Source of the DNA: Enterobacter sp. CC120223-11
GTDB taxonomy: Bacteria; Pseudomonadota; Gammaproteobacteria; Enterobacterales; Enterobacteriaceae
Assembly (NCBI RefSeq): GCF_900215375.1
Contig: NZ_OBEF01000002.1
Coordinates: forward strand, 248,001 to 312,000
Reading direction: 5' to 3'
DNA length: 64,000 bases
In this document: positions 18,161-27,718 of the stretch, piece by piece
Numbering within the stretch: position 1 is the stretch's first letter
Layout of the letters: each line of letters begins with the position of its first letter
Notes under the pieces: generated by a model
Seen by the model: the letters and a program-made list of their open reading frames with translations, nothing else
Databases searched by the model: none
What the model was told of the DNA's origin: nothing
Made by a program: the position numbers and the translations under genes

Positions 18161-19714
18161 TTGATGCAGGTTGGCCTCTGCCCAGAGGATAAACTCCGCC
18201 TTCGGCAGCGCTTTACTGAATAGCCAGCCCTGGCCGAACTGCACGCCGTGCTCCGCCAGCCATTTCCGCTGACACTCCGTCTCCACCCCTTCCGCGACCA
18301 TAGCCAGCTTCAGGGTTTTCGCCATGTCGATGATGTGCGGCGTGACGTTATTCAGTTCCAGAGCATCGACGAACGCCTTATCGATTTTAATGATGTCGAC
18401 GTCGAGGTTTTGCAGGTAGCTGAGGCTGGAATAGCCCGTGCCGAAATCATCGATGTACAGAGCGTAGCCCGCCCGGCGTAGCTGGCTTAGGGTGCTGGCG
18501 CTGTTTTTCAGGTCGATAAAGCTGCGCTCCGTCAGCTCCAGCGCCACCTGTGAGGGGGAAATACGCCATTTATTCAGCTGCTGAGCCAGCTGGGAGGGCA
18601 GTGCTGCGGAAATCAGATCCTGCGGATCGAGATTAATTGAGACGTGCTTTTCCGGATACAGCTGCAGCCAGGGGCCCAGGTCATCAAACACTTTTTCGAC
18701 AATCAGCTGTGTGAGGCGGGTGATGAGCCCCGTTTGCACTGCCATGGGCACGAAGATATCCGGGGAGAGAAAGGTGCCGTCCGGCTGTCGCCAGCGGGCC
18801 AGCGCTTCTGCCCCGACCACTTTCCCTGAACGCAGCGACACGATTGGCTGATAGTACACATCCAGGCTGCGAGCATTAATGGCATCCAGCATGCGGTGAT
18901 ACGGTGACTGCACATTACGCAACATGCGCAGTATCAGCCAGGTTCCGAGCAGGCTCATGATGATGCCAAGCGGCAGCCACAAAAACAGCTGCTGCTGCCA
19001 TTTGGCGGCAAGCGGCGCAGTGGATGCCCAGACAACCTGGGAAATGCCAATATCGGGGTAATCGCGAAAATTATACAGCACCCCATTGCGGGCAGCGGTG
19101 TGATTGCCAGCGTGGCGCTCCTGCTGCCACAGACGCAAATCAAACGGTGCGCTTTGTGCAATGAGGCTGCCGCTTTGACTGCCAATCAGCGCGGTATGAA
19201 TGGCCCAGGAGGCGTAGGGCACCACGTCAATAAAAGAGCCAGGATCGAGCATCACCATATGACGATCGCTTGCCAGCGCCACCATTTCACGTTTGATGCC
19301 CAGATCGTTGGTGTCCGTCAGCCATACGCGGTAACCGTCCACCGTCCGGCGATCGGTCGGCGGAAAATTGATGTCGCGGCTTTGATTCTCCATCGAGGAG
19401 CACATGGGCTTCAGACCTTTGAGCCACAGCACTTCCTGGACTTCGCGGTGGGTGTATGACGCCAGACGCATAGCGCGCAGATGACCTTCGCTGCAGGGCT
19501 CTCCCTGAAAGGTATCGATATCCTTAAGCGTGTCTTTGGCCTCGCCAACGACCTGCTGCACGCGAAGAATGACACGTTCACCGTAGTCATTGAGATCGCG
19601 GGTAAACTCTTTTTCTGCCTGATAATGTGCAAACCAGACGCTGAGCGTGACCGGCAGTAAGACGGAGAGGATCAGCACGCCCACGACCAGGCTGACCATC
19701 TTTTTACTCGTCAT
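18155..19714 (-). CDS. pdeB: PdeB (YlaB) c-di-GMP phosphodiesterase, CSS-EAL type
   Basis: A 519-aa membrane protein: an N-terminal helix (about residues 5-28), a periplasmic CSS-motif sensor domain with the CSS triplet in PMCSSME, a second helix (about 235-260), then a cytoplasmic EAL domain. The EAL motifs are intact: AEALARW, NLDPQD, ELTERSF, DDFGTGYSS, KIDKAFVD and AEGVET, so it should hydrolyse c-di-GMP. Known relatives are redox-controlled through the periplasmic CSS cysteine. Position next to ybaA supports PdeB. Confidence 0.93.
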   Translation of the reverse strand: MTSKKMVSLVVGVLILSVLLPVTLSVWFAHYQAEKEFTRDLNDYGERVILRVQQVVGEAKDTLKDIDTFQGEPCSEGHLRAMRLASYTHREVQEVLWLKGLKPMCSSMENQSRDINFPPTDRRTVDGYRVWLTDTNDLGIKREMVALASDRHMVMLDPGSFIDVVPYASWAIHTALIGSQSGSLIAQSAPFDLRLWQQERHAGNHTAARNGVLYNFRDYPDIGISQVVWASTAPLAAKWQQQLFLWLPLGIIMSLLGTWLILRMLRNVQSPYHRMLDAINARSLDVYYQPIVSLRSGKVVGAEALARWRQPDGTFLSPDIFVPMAVQTGLITRLTQLIVEKVFDDLGPWLQLYPEKHVSINLDPQDLISAALPSQLAQQLNKWRISPSQVALELTERSFIDLKNSASTLSQLRRAGYALYIDDFGTGYSSLSYLQNLDVDIIKIDKAFVDALELNNVTPHIIDMAKTLKLAMVAEGVETECQRKWLAEHGVQFGQGWLFSKALPKAEFILWAEANLHQN

Positions 19715-19818
19715 GGTCCTGTTTTCCTTATCAAGCGCTGAAATTGTTATGTTACGCCAATTATATGCAATGATGCGCTTAACTGTCTTTTTTCAAAGGT
19801 ATCTTCAGGACACGCCCG

Positions 19819-20535
19819 ATGAAGAAAAATGAGTTCGTCACTCAGGATCTGCTCAGCAAAATTTATCAACAGGGCGACGGTGGCCCGCGCAAGCTGCCTC
19901 CGGAGCGGCAACTGGCGCAAGAGTATGGCGTTTCACGCTCTACGGTGCGTCAGGCGCTGGAGAAACTGGTGAGTATTGGGGTGGTCAGAATTATTCAGGG
20001 ATCGGGCTGTTGGGTTAACGAACAGGCGCGCAATAATCCGCTGGTGTATAACTCCATTACCGAAAAGCGTTTCGATCAGATGCGTTACCGGATGATAAGC
20101 CTGCATAAAAAGCGCCCGAACCGCGAGGAGCAGCAAATATTCGGGCTAACGGAGGATGATTTTATCTGGCAATTTTGCCGTCTGCGCTATGTGGACGACA
20201 GTCCGGTGCAAATTGAGGTGTCGCGTATGCCCTCGGCGGCATTCGCGGACCTTAATCAGCAGGTTATCGAACGATCGTTACAGCAGTATGTCCTGCAAAA
20301 AGGCTATCCCATTTCGCACATGCTGACGACCTACCGGGCGGTGAACGTCAGCCGCGAACAGGCCGAACTGCTGGGCTGCAAAAAGGGCGGCCCGGCGATG
20401 CACATCAATAACCGCGGTATTCTGGAAGGCGGGCAGGTGTATGAGATTAGCGACATCATTGATATCAACTACACCTGCACGTACGTGATTCCGCACAACC
20501 GCGACAACCTCGCCTTTCGCCAGCAGCCGGGGTGA
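19819..20535 (+). CDS. GntR-family regulator with UTRA domain
   Basis: A 238-aa regulator: an N-terminal winged helix (about residues 8-70, LPPERQLAQEYGVSRSTVRQALEKL) and a UTRA ligand-binding domain (about 90-230). UTRA regulators typically bind sugar phosphates or related metabolites. Its stop codon abuts the stop of the convergent ManD-family gene, and the PTS permease lies beyond, so it most likely represses that cluster. Its likely operator is the ManD-PTS divergent region, where TTGGTC (21835) and GACCAA (21872) form an inverted pair. Confidence 0.85.
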   Translation: MKKNEFVTQDLLSKIYQQGDGGPRKLPPERQLAQEYGVSRSTVRQALEKLVSIGVVRIIQGSGCWVNEQARNNPLVYNSITEKRFDQMRYRMISLHKKRPNREEQQIFGLTEDDFIWQFCRLRYVDDSPVQIEVSRMPSAAFADLNQQVIERSLQQYVLQKGYPISHMLTTYRAVNVSREQAELLGCKKGGPAMHINNRGILEGGQVYEISDIIDINYTCTYVIPHNRDNLAFRQQPG

Positions 20536-21735
20536 TTACGGCGTATGCAGTGAGCCGTCCGGCAGGCGGCTTTGCGTCCATTCGTGTGGGCGATACACCA
20601 CGGGATGCTCAAGGGCCAGCGCTTCGTTGAAGTCCACGCCGATACCAATCGCCTGTGGCGGATAAACGTATCCGTCTTTCACCACCGGTGCGCCGGGGAA
20701 TACCGCATCGGTGGTGGCCGAGCGCGGTATAAATTCCTGAATAGCAGCGTTGTGCAGGTGAATATTGAGGTGCGTATTCACCGCCACGCCGATGGGCGTC
20801 ATGTCGCCCGGCCCGTGCCACGCCAGCCGGACGCCAAAGGCCTGGCACAGCACGGCGAGCTTCAGCGCAGGCGTAATGCCGCCAATCTGTGAAACGTGGC
20901 AACGGATAAAATCAATCTGCCGGTTGACGATAAGATCGTGCCACTCCGCCGGGTTGTTGAACAACTCACCGAGCGCCAGCGGCACGCTGCTCTGCTGGCG
21001 GATTTGCGCCAGCCACGGCGTCTGCTGCGGCGGCAGAATATCTTCAATAAAGTAGGGCTGGTAAGGCTCCAGCTGTTTTGCCAGCTGAACCGCCTGCTGC
21101 GGGAACAGGCGCTCGTGAACGTCGTGCAGGATATGGAAGCGGTAACCGTAGCGCTCTCGCAGGGCGCGGAACATCTCCACGGTATTGCGCATGTACTGGT
21201 CTTGATCGAACCAGGCGCCCGGCGAAGGGTTTTCCGGGGCGTGCAAATCGGTCGGCGTTCCGCCGTAAAAACCTAACTGGCAGCGAATATGGCGATAGCC
21301 TTTCTCAAGCAAAGCATCGACGGATTTATACAGCTCTTCCAGCGTTTCACCGCTGGCGTGAGTGTAGGCGGCAATGGCATCCCGGGATTTCCCGCCGAAC
21401 AGCTGATAGAGCGGCATTCTGGCAAGCTTCGCTTTGATGTCCCACAGTGCCATGTCCACGCCCGCCATGGCGTTGTTCATCGCCGGGCCGTTTCGCCAGT
21501 AGGCGTTGACGTTCATCATCTGCCAGAGATCTTCGATATTATTGGCGTCGCGCCCCAGCAGCAGCGGGCGGAGATACTCATCGACCAGCGTTTTTACCGC
21601 CAGCGGACGCTGCTGGAAGGTGGCGCAGCCGAGGCCGACGATCCCTTTGTCGGTTGTGACGCGCACGGTCACCAAATTGTGGCGATCCGGGCGAGTGATA
21701 AAGCAGTTAATAGCGGTAATAAGAGTAGGTTCCAC
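20536..21735 (-). CDS. ManD/RspA-family enolase superfamily dehydratase
   Basis: A 399-aa mandelate racemase/enolase member of the ManD subgroup. Metal ligands are visible as Asp205 (HDVHE), Glu231 (FIEDILP) and Glu257 (LGELFN), with His207 and His307 (WHGPGDMTP), and the Arg151/Tyr157 pair in RCQLGFYGG. Family members dehydrate D-mannonate or D-gluconate, some with very low activity. The start is GTG at 21735 with AGGGAG upstream. There is no rspB-type dehydrogenase beside it; it is divergent from a PTS EIIBC gene. The substrate is unproven. Confidence 0.87.
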   Translation of the reverse strand: MEPTLITAINCFITRPDRHNLVTVRVTTDKGIVGLGCATFQQRPLAVKTLVDEYLRPLLLGRDANNIEDLWQMMNVNAYWRNGPAMNNAMAGVDMALWDIKAKLARMPLYQLFGGKSRDAIAAYTHASGETLEELYKSVDALLEKGYRHIRCQLGFYGGTPTDLHAPENPSPGAWFDQDQYMRNTVEMFRALRERYGYRFHILHDVHERLFPQQAVQLAKQLEPYQPYFIEDILPPQQTPWLAQIRQQSSVPLALGELFNNPAEWHDLIVNRQIDFIRCHVSQIGGITPALKLAVLCQAFGVRLAWHGPGDMTPIGVAVNTHLNIHLHNAAIQEFIPRSATTDAVFPGAPVVKDGYVYPPQAIGIGVDFNEALALEHPVVYRPHEWTQSRLPDGSLHTP

Positions 21736-21834
21736 GGAAACAGCTCCCTGCGTGAGACGAAAAAATAATTCAAATGATGCGTTATCTTCACCCTATTTTC
21801 AGGGCAGCGTAAACCCTTTTCTGGAATAAATATT

Positions 21835-21937
21835 TTGGTCTGAAATGGTGGGTTAATTGAATTAAAAACCGGACCAATTATTGATAATCATGCCTATGTA
21901 GTCCTTTTGTGTGTTGAATTGTGAGCGGTTTCAAATT
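21835..21937. promoter_or_regulatory. Divergent control region between the ManD gene and the PTS permease
   Basis: An inverted pair TTGGTC (21835-21840) and GACCAA (21872-21877) may be a regulator site. AATTGTGAGC (21917-21926) followed by GGTTTCAAATT contains TGTGA-N6-TCAAA, a 9/10 match to the CRP core; the same 21 bp also match E. coli lac O1 at 17 positions. CRP activation of a PTS gene is the simpler reading. Confidence 0.6.
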
Positions 21938-22011
21938 TTATTGGTTTGTTTTGTTCTTTTGCCTTCATTACGATTCGCATAACCAAAACAAGAACATTTT
22001 CAGGAGTCACT

Positions 22012-23415
22012 ATGGGGACGCAGGAGACCATCACCAGGATTATTCAGCTGGTGGGCGGAGAAGAAAACATCAATAAAGTCTGGCACTGCATGACCCGCTT
22101 ACGCTTTGATTTAATTGATGATGGCAAAATTCAGCACAGTGAAATCAAAGCGCTGCCCGGCGTGCTGGGCGCGCAGCTGCAGAGCGATCAGTTTCAGATA
22201 ATCATCGGGCCGAAGGTGAACGAGTGGTATGAATCGTTGCAGGCCCGACTCGGCCAGGGGGCTGCGGAACCCGCCACCAGTGGCAAGGGGCGTAAAAGCC
22301 TGGTATCCATGTTTATGGATACGGTGTCCGGCGTATTTGGGCCGATCGTGCCCGCCATTGCCGGGGCCGGGATGATCAAAGGTCTGCTGGCGGGGCTGAT
22401 TGCGCTGAAAGTTGTTTCGCCGAAAAGCGATACGGTGATGATCATCGATTTGATCGCCAGCGGCGTGTTCTACTTCCTGCCGTTTTTCCTTGCCGTATCG
22501 GCGGCGAAAATCTTCAAAACCAACGAATACCTGGCGGCTGCGGTGGCGGCATGTCTGATGTATCCGTCGCTGATTGATGCGGCAAAGGCGCTGGCGTCGC
22601 ACCAGCCTGATGCGGCTTCCGCCCTGTGGCTGATGAATGCCATCCCGGTGTCGGTGTTTAACTACGCCTCGAGCGTCATTCCGGTGATTTTCTCGGTGCT
22701 GGCGCTGAAATATATCCATAAGTGGGTCGACGGTATCATGCCGGAGGTGCTGAAAACGGTCTTCACGCCAACCCTGACGCTGTTTATTGGCGCGCTGGCG
22801 GCGCTGGTGGTGATTGGCCCGATCGGCATCTGGCTTGGCAAAGGGCTGGCGCTGTTTATTGAAGGCCTGTTCGGCGTATCGGCAAGCTTTGCCGGGCTGG
22901 TGGTCGGCGCAATCCGTCCGGTGGCAATCCTCACCGGCATGCACCACGCAATGACGCCCATTGCCCTGCAAAACTTCAGCGATCGCGGGTATGACATGCT
23001 GATGCCGATGATGTTTATGGCCAACATGGCGAGTGCCGGTGCGACCTTTGCCATCTGGCGGCTGAGTAAGGATCGTCAGGACCGCACGGTCACGCTGTCG
23101 GCGGCGGTATCTGCCCTGCTGGGCATCACCGAACCCGCACTGTTCGGCGTGCTGACCCGCTACAAAAAAGCGTTTATTGCGGCAACGATTGCCAGCTCAC
23201 TGGCCTCGGCGTTTATCGCGTTCTTCGGCGTGCGCCTTTACGGATACATCCTGTCGAGTATTTTTAGCCTGCCTGCCTATATCGGCCCGTACTTTGTGTT
23301 TGCGCTGTCGGGCGTGGCCATTGCGCTGGTGCTGTCGTTCACGCTGACGACGTGGCTTGTGGGGCGCGAACAAAAGCAGCAGCAGAGCGCCCGCTATGCG
23401 GAGTCGGTACGCTGA
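22012..23415 (+). CDS. PTS permease EIIBC, glucose/beta-glucoside class
   Basis: A 467-aa PTS protein: an N-terminal EIIB domain (about residues 1-85) with the phosphorylated cysteine Cys26 in VWHCMTRLRFDL, and a C-terminal EIIC membrane domain (about 105-455) with GITEPALFGV. There is no EIIA domain, so it probably uses a separate EIIA such as Crr. The ATG at 22012 (GGAG ribosome site) starts the EIIB domain. It is divergent from the ManD-family gene and close to a UTRA regulator, suggesting uptake of a sugar feeding that enzyme; the sugar is unknown. Confidence 0.88.
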   Translation: MGTQETITRIIQLVGGEENINKVWHCMTRLRFDLIDDGKIQHSEIKALPGVLGAQLQSDQFQIIIGPKVNEWYESLQARLGQGAAEPATSGKGRKSLVSMFMDTVSGVFGPIVPAIAGAGMIKGLLAGLIALKVVSPKSDTVMIIDLIASGVFYFLPFFLAVSAAKIFKTNEYLAAAVAACLMYPSLIDAAKALASHQPDAASALWLMNAIPVSVFNYASSVIPVIFSVLALKYIHKWVDGIMPEVLKTVFTPTLTLFIGALAALVVIGPIGIWLGKGLALFIEGLFGVSASFAGLVVGAIRPVAILTGMHHAMTPIALQNFSDRGYDMLMPMMFMANMASAGATFAIWRLSKDRQDRTVTLSAAVSALLGITEPALFGVLTRYKKAFIAATIASSLASAFIAFFGVRLYGYILSSIFSLPAYIGPYFVFALSGVAIALVLSFTLTTWLVGREQKQQQSARYAESVR

Positions 23416-23437
23416 TCGACGTTTCTCAGGCATGAAC

Positions 23438-23463
23438 AAGGGCGACAACTGTCGCCCTTTTTT
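23438..23463 (+). terminator. Terminator of the PTS gene
   Basis: A 10-bp stem AAGGGCGACA/TGTCGCCCTT with a 2-nt loop is followed by a run of T residues. It separates the PTS gene from ykgM. Confidence 0.85.
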
Positions 23464-23531
23464 ACGTTTAAAGAAAAACCTCATGCTATGCAGGGTTGAT
23501 CTTCGTGCGGCATCGGCGTACTTTATTGTTA

Positions 23532-23546
23532 TGTTATAATGTAACA
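23532..23546 (+). promoter_or_regulatory. Zur box upstream of ykgM
   Basis: TGTTATAATGTAACA differs from the E. coli Zur core TGTTATANTATAACA at one position. It lies 13 bp before the ykgM start codon, so zinc-replete repression of ykgM-ykgO is predicted. Confidence 0.75.
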
Positions 23547-23559
23547 AATGAGGTTTGCC

Positions 23560-23820
23560 ATGAAAGCCAACATCCATCCGCATTACCGTACCGTGGTTTT
23601 CCACGACACCAGCGCCAACGAATATTTCAAAGTCGGTTCAACCATCAAAACCGATAAGGAAATCGAGCTGGAAGGGGAAACTTTCCCCTACATCACTCTG
23701 GACGTGTCATCAAAATCGCACCCGTTCTATACCGGGAAGCAAAGAGCGGCCTCCAGCGAAGGCAGCATGGCGCGCTTCCGCCATCGTTTTGGCGGCTTTC
23801 TTGATGCGAAACGGAGCTAA
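23560..23820 (+). CDS. ykgM: Ribosomal protein L31 type B, zinc-independent
   Basis: An 86-aa C-minus L31 paralogue: the N-terminal zinc-binding cysteines of RpmE are absent, and the type B signatures [16 protein letters not shown] and HPFYTGKQR are present. Family knowledge: under zinc starvation it replaces the zinc-containing L31 and frees zinc. The ATG at 23560 has GAGG 8 nt upstream. It is the first gene of a two-gene unit with ykgO, under the Zur box. Confidence 0.95.
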   Translation: MKANIHPHYRTVVFHDTSANEYFKVGSTIKTDKEIELEGETFPYITLDVSSKSHPFYTGKQRAASSEGSMARFRHRFGGFLDAKRS

Positions 23821-23822
23821 TC

Positions 23823-23963
23823 ATGCAGGTACTGAACTCGCTGAAGAGCGCGAAACAGCGCCACCCGGACTGTCAGATTGTGCGCCGCAAAGGGCGGCTG
23901 TACGTGATTTGTAAAACAAACCCCCGCTTCAAGGCCGTGCAGGGGCGTAAGAAAAGACGTTAA
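23823..23963 (+). CDS. ykgO: Ribosomal protein L36 type B, zinc-independent
   Basis: A 46-aa protein ([19 protein letters not shown]... GRKKRR) of the C-minus L36 type: the CxxC...CxxxxH zinc ligands of RpmJ are not present. The start lies 2 bp after the ykgM stop, so the pair is cotranscribed and responds to Zur. The last four bases overlap the end of the convergent GNAT gene. Confidence 0.93.
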   Translation: MQVLNSLKSAKQRHPDCQIVRRKGRLYVICKTNPRFKAVQGRKKRR

Positions 23964-24670
23964 CTTTTTGGCTGTCGCCAACTTTCCAGGGAACTCAACT
24001 GCTTGCCGTCGGGGCCGAAGTTATCGGCGGCAAGCCACTTCTGCATCGCGTCGTCCACCTCTGGCCATTCGCTGTCGATAATTGAGAACCAGTCGGTGTC
24101 ACGGTTGTGCCCCTTAATCACCAACGCCTGACGAAAACGTCCTTCATACTGAAAGCCCATGCGCAGCGCCGCCCGGCGCGACGGCTCGTTCAGGCTGTTG
24201 CACTTCCACTCATAGCGACGATAGCCAAGTGTCTCAAAGGCATAGCGCATCAGCAGCCACTGCGCTTCGGTGGACATCGGCGTGCGGCTCAGTAACGGCG
24301 AAAAATGCACGTGCCCCACTTCAATCACGCCGTTTTTACTGTCGATGCGCATCAGCGCCAGCGTGCCGACCGGTTGCCCCGTTTGTTTGTCGACAACGGC
24401 GAAGTGAATCGGATCCTGAAGCGTCAGAATGCTTTCCACCCATGCGCGATAGCTTTCCACGTGCGTATCGGGTTCACGCAGCAGCCACGTCCAGGCGCGG
24501 GTATCTTCCGCCAACTGGTACGCAGCAAACAGTGCATCGGCGTGCTGCAACCCGAGCGGTTCAAGGCGGCATAAGCGGCCCTCCAGCGTTTCACGCTGCG
24601 GATGAGGGCGAGGCTGCCAGTCGGGGAGAGCATCGCCCACCGGCTGATCGAACTGATTCTTCTGACTCAT
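23960..24670 (-). CDS. GNAT-family N-acetyltransferase, RimJ/RimL type
   Basis: A 236-aa acetyltransferase: acceptor-side residues ([11 protein letters not shown]), the central strand [10 protein letters not shown], and the C-terminal [24 protein letters not shown] segment typical of RimJ/L-like enzymes acetylating N-termini or small molecules. GGAG lies 5 nt before the ATG. It is divergent from a MocR regulator gene, which may control it. The substrate is unknown. Confidence 0.85.
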   Translation of the reverse strand: MSQKNQFDQPVGDALPDWQPRPHPQRETLEGRLCRLEPLGLQHADALFAAYQLAEDTRAWTWLLREPDTHVESYRAWVESILTLQDPIHFAVVDKQTGQPVGTLALMRIDSKNGVIEVGHVHFSPLLSRTPMSTEAQWLLMRYAFETLGYRRYEWKCNSLNEPSRRAALRMGFQYEGRFRQALVIKGHNRDTDWFSIIDSEWPEVDDAMQKWLAADNFGPDGKQLSSLESWRQPKS

Positions 24671-24713
24671 AGTGACTCCTTTGTGGACGTATAGGCGCAG
24701 AATAGGGTGTTGA

Positions 24714-24733
24714 TGGTTCCTTAAAAAGAGCCA
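24714..24733. promoter_or_regulatory. Possible MocR operator between the GNAT and MocR genes
   Basis: TGGTTC-N8-GAGCCA is an imperfect palindrome in the divergent intergenic region; a TGGTACCA palindrome follows near 24749. MocR-type regulators use such sites near their own promoter. Confidence 0.4.
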
Positions 24734-24769
24734 CTGGCGTATCTTCTGGTGGTACCACGAGGAGGCGCG

Positions 24770-26230
24770 ATGAACATTCCGGACGACGCATTTTATGCAT
24801 TATTGATTCAGGCTTTGCAGCAGCGAGAGGGCGAGACGCTCCAGCGCACCCTTTATCATGCCCTGCGCCAGGCCATTCTCGAAGGACAGCTTCGCCCTCT
24901 GAGCCGTCTGCCCGGGTCGCGGGCGATCGCACAGCAGCTTATGCTGTCGAGAAACACCATCAATGCCGCGCTGGATCAGCTGGCTACGGAAGGTTATTTA
25001 CTGCGCGACCGCCAGGGTTCGCAGGTTGCGACGCTGCCCCAGACCGCGGCCTCTGAAATGCCTGCTCAGACATCAGTTGATTTGCCGCCTCATCTGGCGC
25101 AGCTGCCGCCCGGTACGCGCCGTGATTCGCCCACGCTCGCCTTTACACCTGGTATGCCCGCGGTGAATTACTTTCCGTTACCGCTCTGGCGGCGCCTGCT
25201 CGATCGTGTCCTGCGGGAGGAGGGGAGTCTGCTGCTGGGGTACGGCGATTCGGCTGGCGAACCCTCGTTAAGAATGGCGATTGCGCGCCATCTGGCGCTC
25301 TCCCGCGGTATCGACTGTGATGCCAGCCAGATAGCGATCACCGAGGGCGCGAGGGAAGGGCTGAATCTCTGCACGCAGTTGTTGAGCGAAAGAGGGCAGA
25401 TGGCCTGGCTCGAAGATCCCGGCTATTTTGGTGCCCGTAGCGCGTTTGTTTCCGCCGGGCTGGCCTTTCAGGGGCTGCCCGTGGATGACGAAGGCATGCG
25501 TTTTCCTCCGGCTGCCAGCCCGTCGCCGCGCCTGATTTTTACCTCGCCTTCACACCAGTATCCGCTCGGCACGCTGATGAGCGCAGCCCGGCGGCTGGCT
25601 TTGCTGGAACGGGCTCGCCAGGAGGACGCGTGGATCATTGAAGACGATTACGACAGCGAGTTTCGCTACAGCGGCGTGCCGATCCCGGCGATGCTAGGGA
25701 TGGTGCCGAATGCGCCGGTTGTGTATCTCGGCACCTTCAGCAAAACGCTGTTCCCGTCGCTGCGGATAGGCTTTATGGTGATGCCAAAAGCGCTGGCTCT
25801 GTCGGTACAGCCCGCCATTGATTCGCTTCTACGCGGCGGACATCGTGTGGAGCAGCGGGCGCTGGCGCTGTTTATTGAGGAAGGGCATTACGCGCGGCAT
25901 CTGGCATCAATGCGCCGGTTATACCGTAAACGACAGGGGCAGCTGCGCGCCGCATTACAGCAGGAGCTGACTGTGCCACACCACATTTCCGCAGGCGAAG
26001 GCGGGATGCATTTAACGGTGAAGGTGCCGGGCGTTGATGATGGCAGAGTGGTGGATCTTGCGCGCCAGTTCCAGCTGGCCCCGGCGGCGCTGAGCCGTTT
26101 CTATCTCGATCCGTCGCAGGGGGAAACCGGGTTCGTTCTGGGGTATGGCAATACGTCAGCGTCCCGGTTCGTGGCCGGTATCAGGACACTGAATCGTCTT
26201 ATTGTGCAGACTCAGCGCGAGCGAGGGTGA
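24770..26230 (+). CDS. MocR-family regulator with aminotransferase domain
   Basis: A 486-aa GntR/MocR protein: an N-terminal winged helix (about residues 20-85, [25 protein letters not shown]) and an aminotransferase-like domain with DDYDSEFRY and the PLP lysine in [14 protein letters not shown]. The ATG at 24770 follows GAGGAGG. PdxR is the best-known relative, but no pyridoxal gene is adjacent; the divergent GNAT gene is the likeliest target. The 3' end overlaps the convergent ylaC by 32 bp. Confidence 0.85.
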   Translation: MNIPDDAFYALLIQALQQREGETLQRTLYHALRQAILEGQLRPLSRLPGSRAIAQQLMLSRNTINAALDQLATEGYLLRDRQGSQVATLPQTAASEMPAQTSVDLPPHLAQLPPGTRRDSPTLAFTPGMPAVNYFPLPLWRRLLDRVLREEGSLLLGYGDSAGEPSLRMAIARHLALSRGIDCDASQIAITEGAREGLNLCTQLLSERGQMAWLEDPGYFGARSAFVSAGLAFQGLPVDDEGMRFPPAASPSPRLIFTSPSHQYPLGTLMSAARRLALLERARQEDAWIIEDDYDSEFRYSGVPIPAMLGMVPNAPVVYLGTFSKTLFPSLRIGFMVMPKALALSVQPAIDSLLRGGHRVEQRALALFIEEGHYARHLASMRRLYRKRQGQLRAALQQELTVPHHISAGEGGMHLTVKVPGVDDGRVVDLARQFQLAPAALSRFYLDPSQGETGFVLGYGNTSASRFVAGIRTLNRLIVQTQRERG

Positions 26231-26669
26231 AGATATCGTAGAACGAGAGTTCGCCTTTGGTTGCCACCATCTTTTGCAGCTGACTTTTCTGTACTTCCGC
26301 GACGCGTGGTGAACTCAGAATGTTGTCAATAAGCGTGTCCGGAACAAAGCGGGTGTTGTACCACTCGCCGTTGTAGCAGACGCGAAAGTCCAGTACGTCG
26401 ATATCTTCGTAGCGATAGCGCGGTGCCACATCGAAAAAGAAAAAGCCGTTCAGGGCAATAAAGAGTACCACCAGCAGCCACTGTGAATCGGCCAGCGTTT
26501 CTGAGCGGTACATCACCACCCACGTGGCCAGAAAACCCAGATACATGGCAATAAACAGGCCGGGAAAGCGGCGAATAAAGCTGACGCTGAAGCGCGGGCG
26601 GTTGTCGCGCTTTTCGCTGCTGTTCAGCTCGTTAATGGTCTGGGTAAGCAGTTGCTGGATTTCGCTCAT
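26199..26669 (-). CDS. ylaC: YlaC inner-membrane protein
   Basis: A 156-aa protein with two central hydrophobic segments (about residues 36-52 and 62-80, [16 protein letters not shown] and [15 protein letters not shown]). In E. coli ylaC lies between pdeB and maa, and this position supports the name. The function is unknown. Its end overlaps the MocR gene tail by 32 bp on the opposite strand. Confidence 0.93.
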   Translation of the reverse strand: MSEIQQLLTQTINELNSSEKRDNRPRFSVSFIRRFPGLFIAMYLGFLATWVVMYRSETLADSQWLLVVLFIALNGFFFFDVAPRYRYEDIDVLDFRVCYNGEWYNTRFVPDTLIDNILSSPRVAEVQKSQLQKMVATKGELSFYDIFTLARAESAQ

Positions 26670-26766
26670 CTGCGCCTTCTGTTATGCCTGAATCGGGGAA
26701 TACGCCATTTTATGTTGCGTGGATTCAGGCGAAAAGTAACAGTTTGGTTGCGCAAAAGCATAACAG

Positions 26767-27321
26767 TCAGGCCAGCATTTTAATGACCTTCGCCGGATTC
26801 CCGCCCACTACGGCATTGGCAGGCACGTCTTTGACCACCACGGCGCCTGAGGCGATCACCGCATTGTCGCCTATCGTCACGCCCGGGTTGATGATGGCCC
26901 GTCCGCCAATCCAGACGCTGTTTCCTATGGTGACGGGTTTGCCGAATTCAGCGCCGCTGTTGCGGGCCTCGGCCTCCAGCGGGTGCGTGGCGGTGTAGAT
27001 ATGTACGCCTGGCGCCAGCATGCAGTTGTCGCCGATGCGAATCGGGCAGACGTCGAGCATCACGCAGTCGAAGTTAGCGTAGAAGTTCTGGCCGACGAAA
27101 ATGTTGTAGCCGTAATCGCAGCGGAAGGTCGGCTCAATGTAGGCGTCCCGCGCACAACCCAGCAGTTCAGCCAGTAAACTGGCGCGCAGGGCTTTTTCCT
27201 CGGGGGCGGAGTGGTTGTAACCATGCAGCAGCGTTCTGGCGCGTAAACGGTCGGCCCGGAGGGTGGCATCACCCGGAAGATAAAGCTCTCCGGCGATCAT
27301 TTTGCGTTTTTCTTCACTCAT
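26767..27321 (-). CDS. maa: Maltose O-acetyltransferase
   Basis: A 184-aa hexapeptide-repeat acetyltransferase (left-handed beta helix; repeats such as [35 protein letters not shown]). The catalytic histidine is in YTATHPLE. It transfers acetyl from acetyl-CoA to maltose and other sugars. AGGAG lies 5 nt before the ATG. It lies between hha and ylaC as in E. coli. Confidence 0.95.
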   Translation of the reverse strand: MSEEKRKMIAGELYLPGDATLRADRLRARTLLHGYNHSAPEEKALRASLLAELLGCARDAYIEPTFRCDYGYNIFVGQNFYANFDCVMLDVCPIRIGDNCMLAPGVHIYTATHPLEAEARNSGAEFGKPVTIGNSVWIGGRAIINPGVTIGDNAVIASGAVVVKDVPANAVVGGNPAKVIKMLA

Positions 27322-27472
27322 GTGATTCTCCTGTTAAGCAGAGAACCACAGTAACGATTGCCCGATGAGTTGGGAACGTTCCCTGTTCTGGTCTGTGATT
27401 CTAATCACAGAGCAATCTGTACTGCTGTCAGTAGAGAAACGCGAAGAGAGGATAACCCTGATAGAGTGATGA

Positions 27473-27691
27473 TTAACGTATAAATTTCCACACGGTTGAT
27501 GGAATTTTATCGTACAGCTTATTCATAGTCAGTTCGGCCAGGCGATGATCGGCTGCTGAGTAAAAAACAGCCAGTTCATTGTCTGAAAGTTCATATTTAT
27601 TTTTCTCAATAACACGTTCTAATGTGTCGAGCGTCTGGCAGCGTCGCAGACGCATCAAATAATCGACTTTTGTTAAAGGTTTATCTGACAT
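27473..27691 (-). CDS. hha: Hha, H-NS-associated nucleoid modulator
   Basis: A 72-aa protein nearly identical to E. coli Hha ([19 protein letters not shown]... [12 protein letters not shown]). Hha binds H-NS filaments and strengthens silencing of horizontally acquired genes. The ATG at 27691 is chosen over the GTG immediately upstream because it has AGGTGA at good spacing. It is the second gene of the tomB-hha pair, 27 bp after tomB. Confidence 0.97.
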   Translation of the reverse strand: MSDKPLTKVDYLMRLRRCQTLDTLERVIEKNKYELSDNELAVFYSAADHRLAELTMNKLYDKIPSTVWKFIR

Positions 27692-27718
27692 CACTTCACC
27701 TTTTAGCTTGTAATAATT

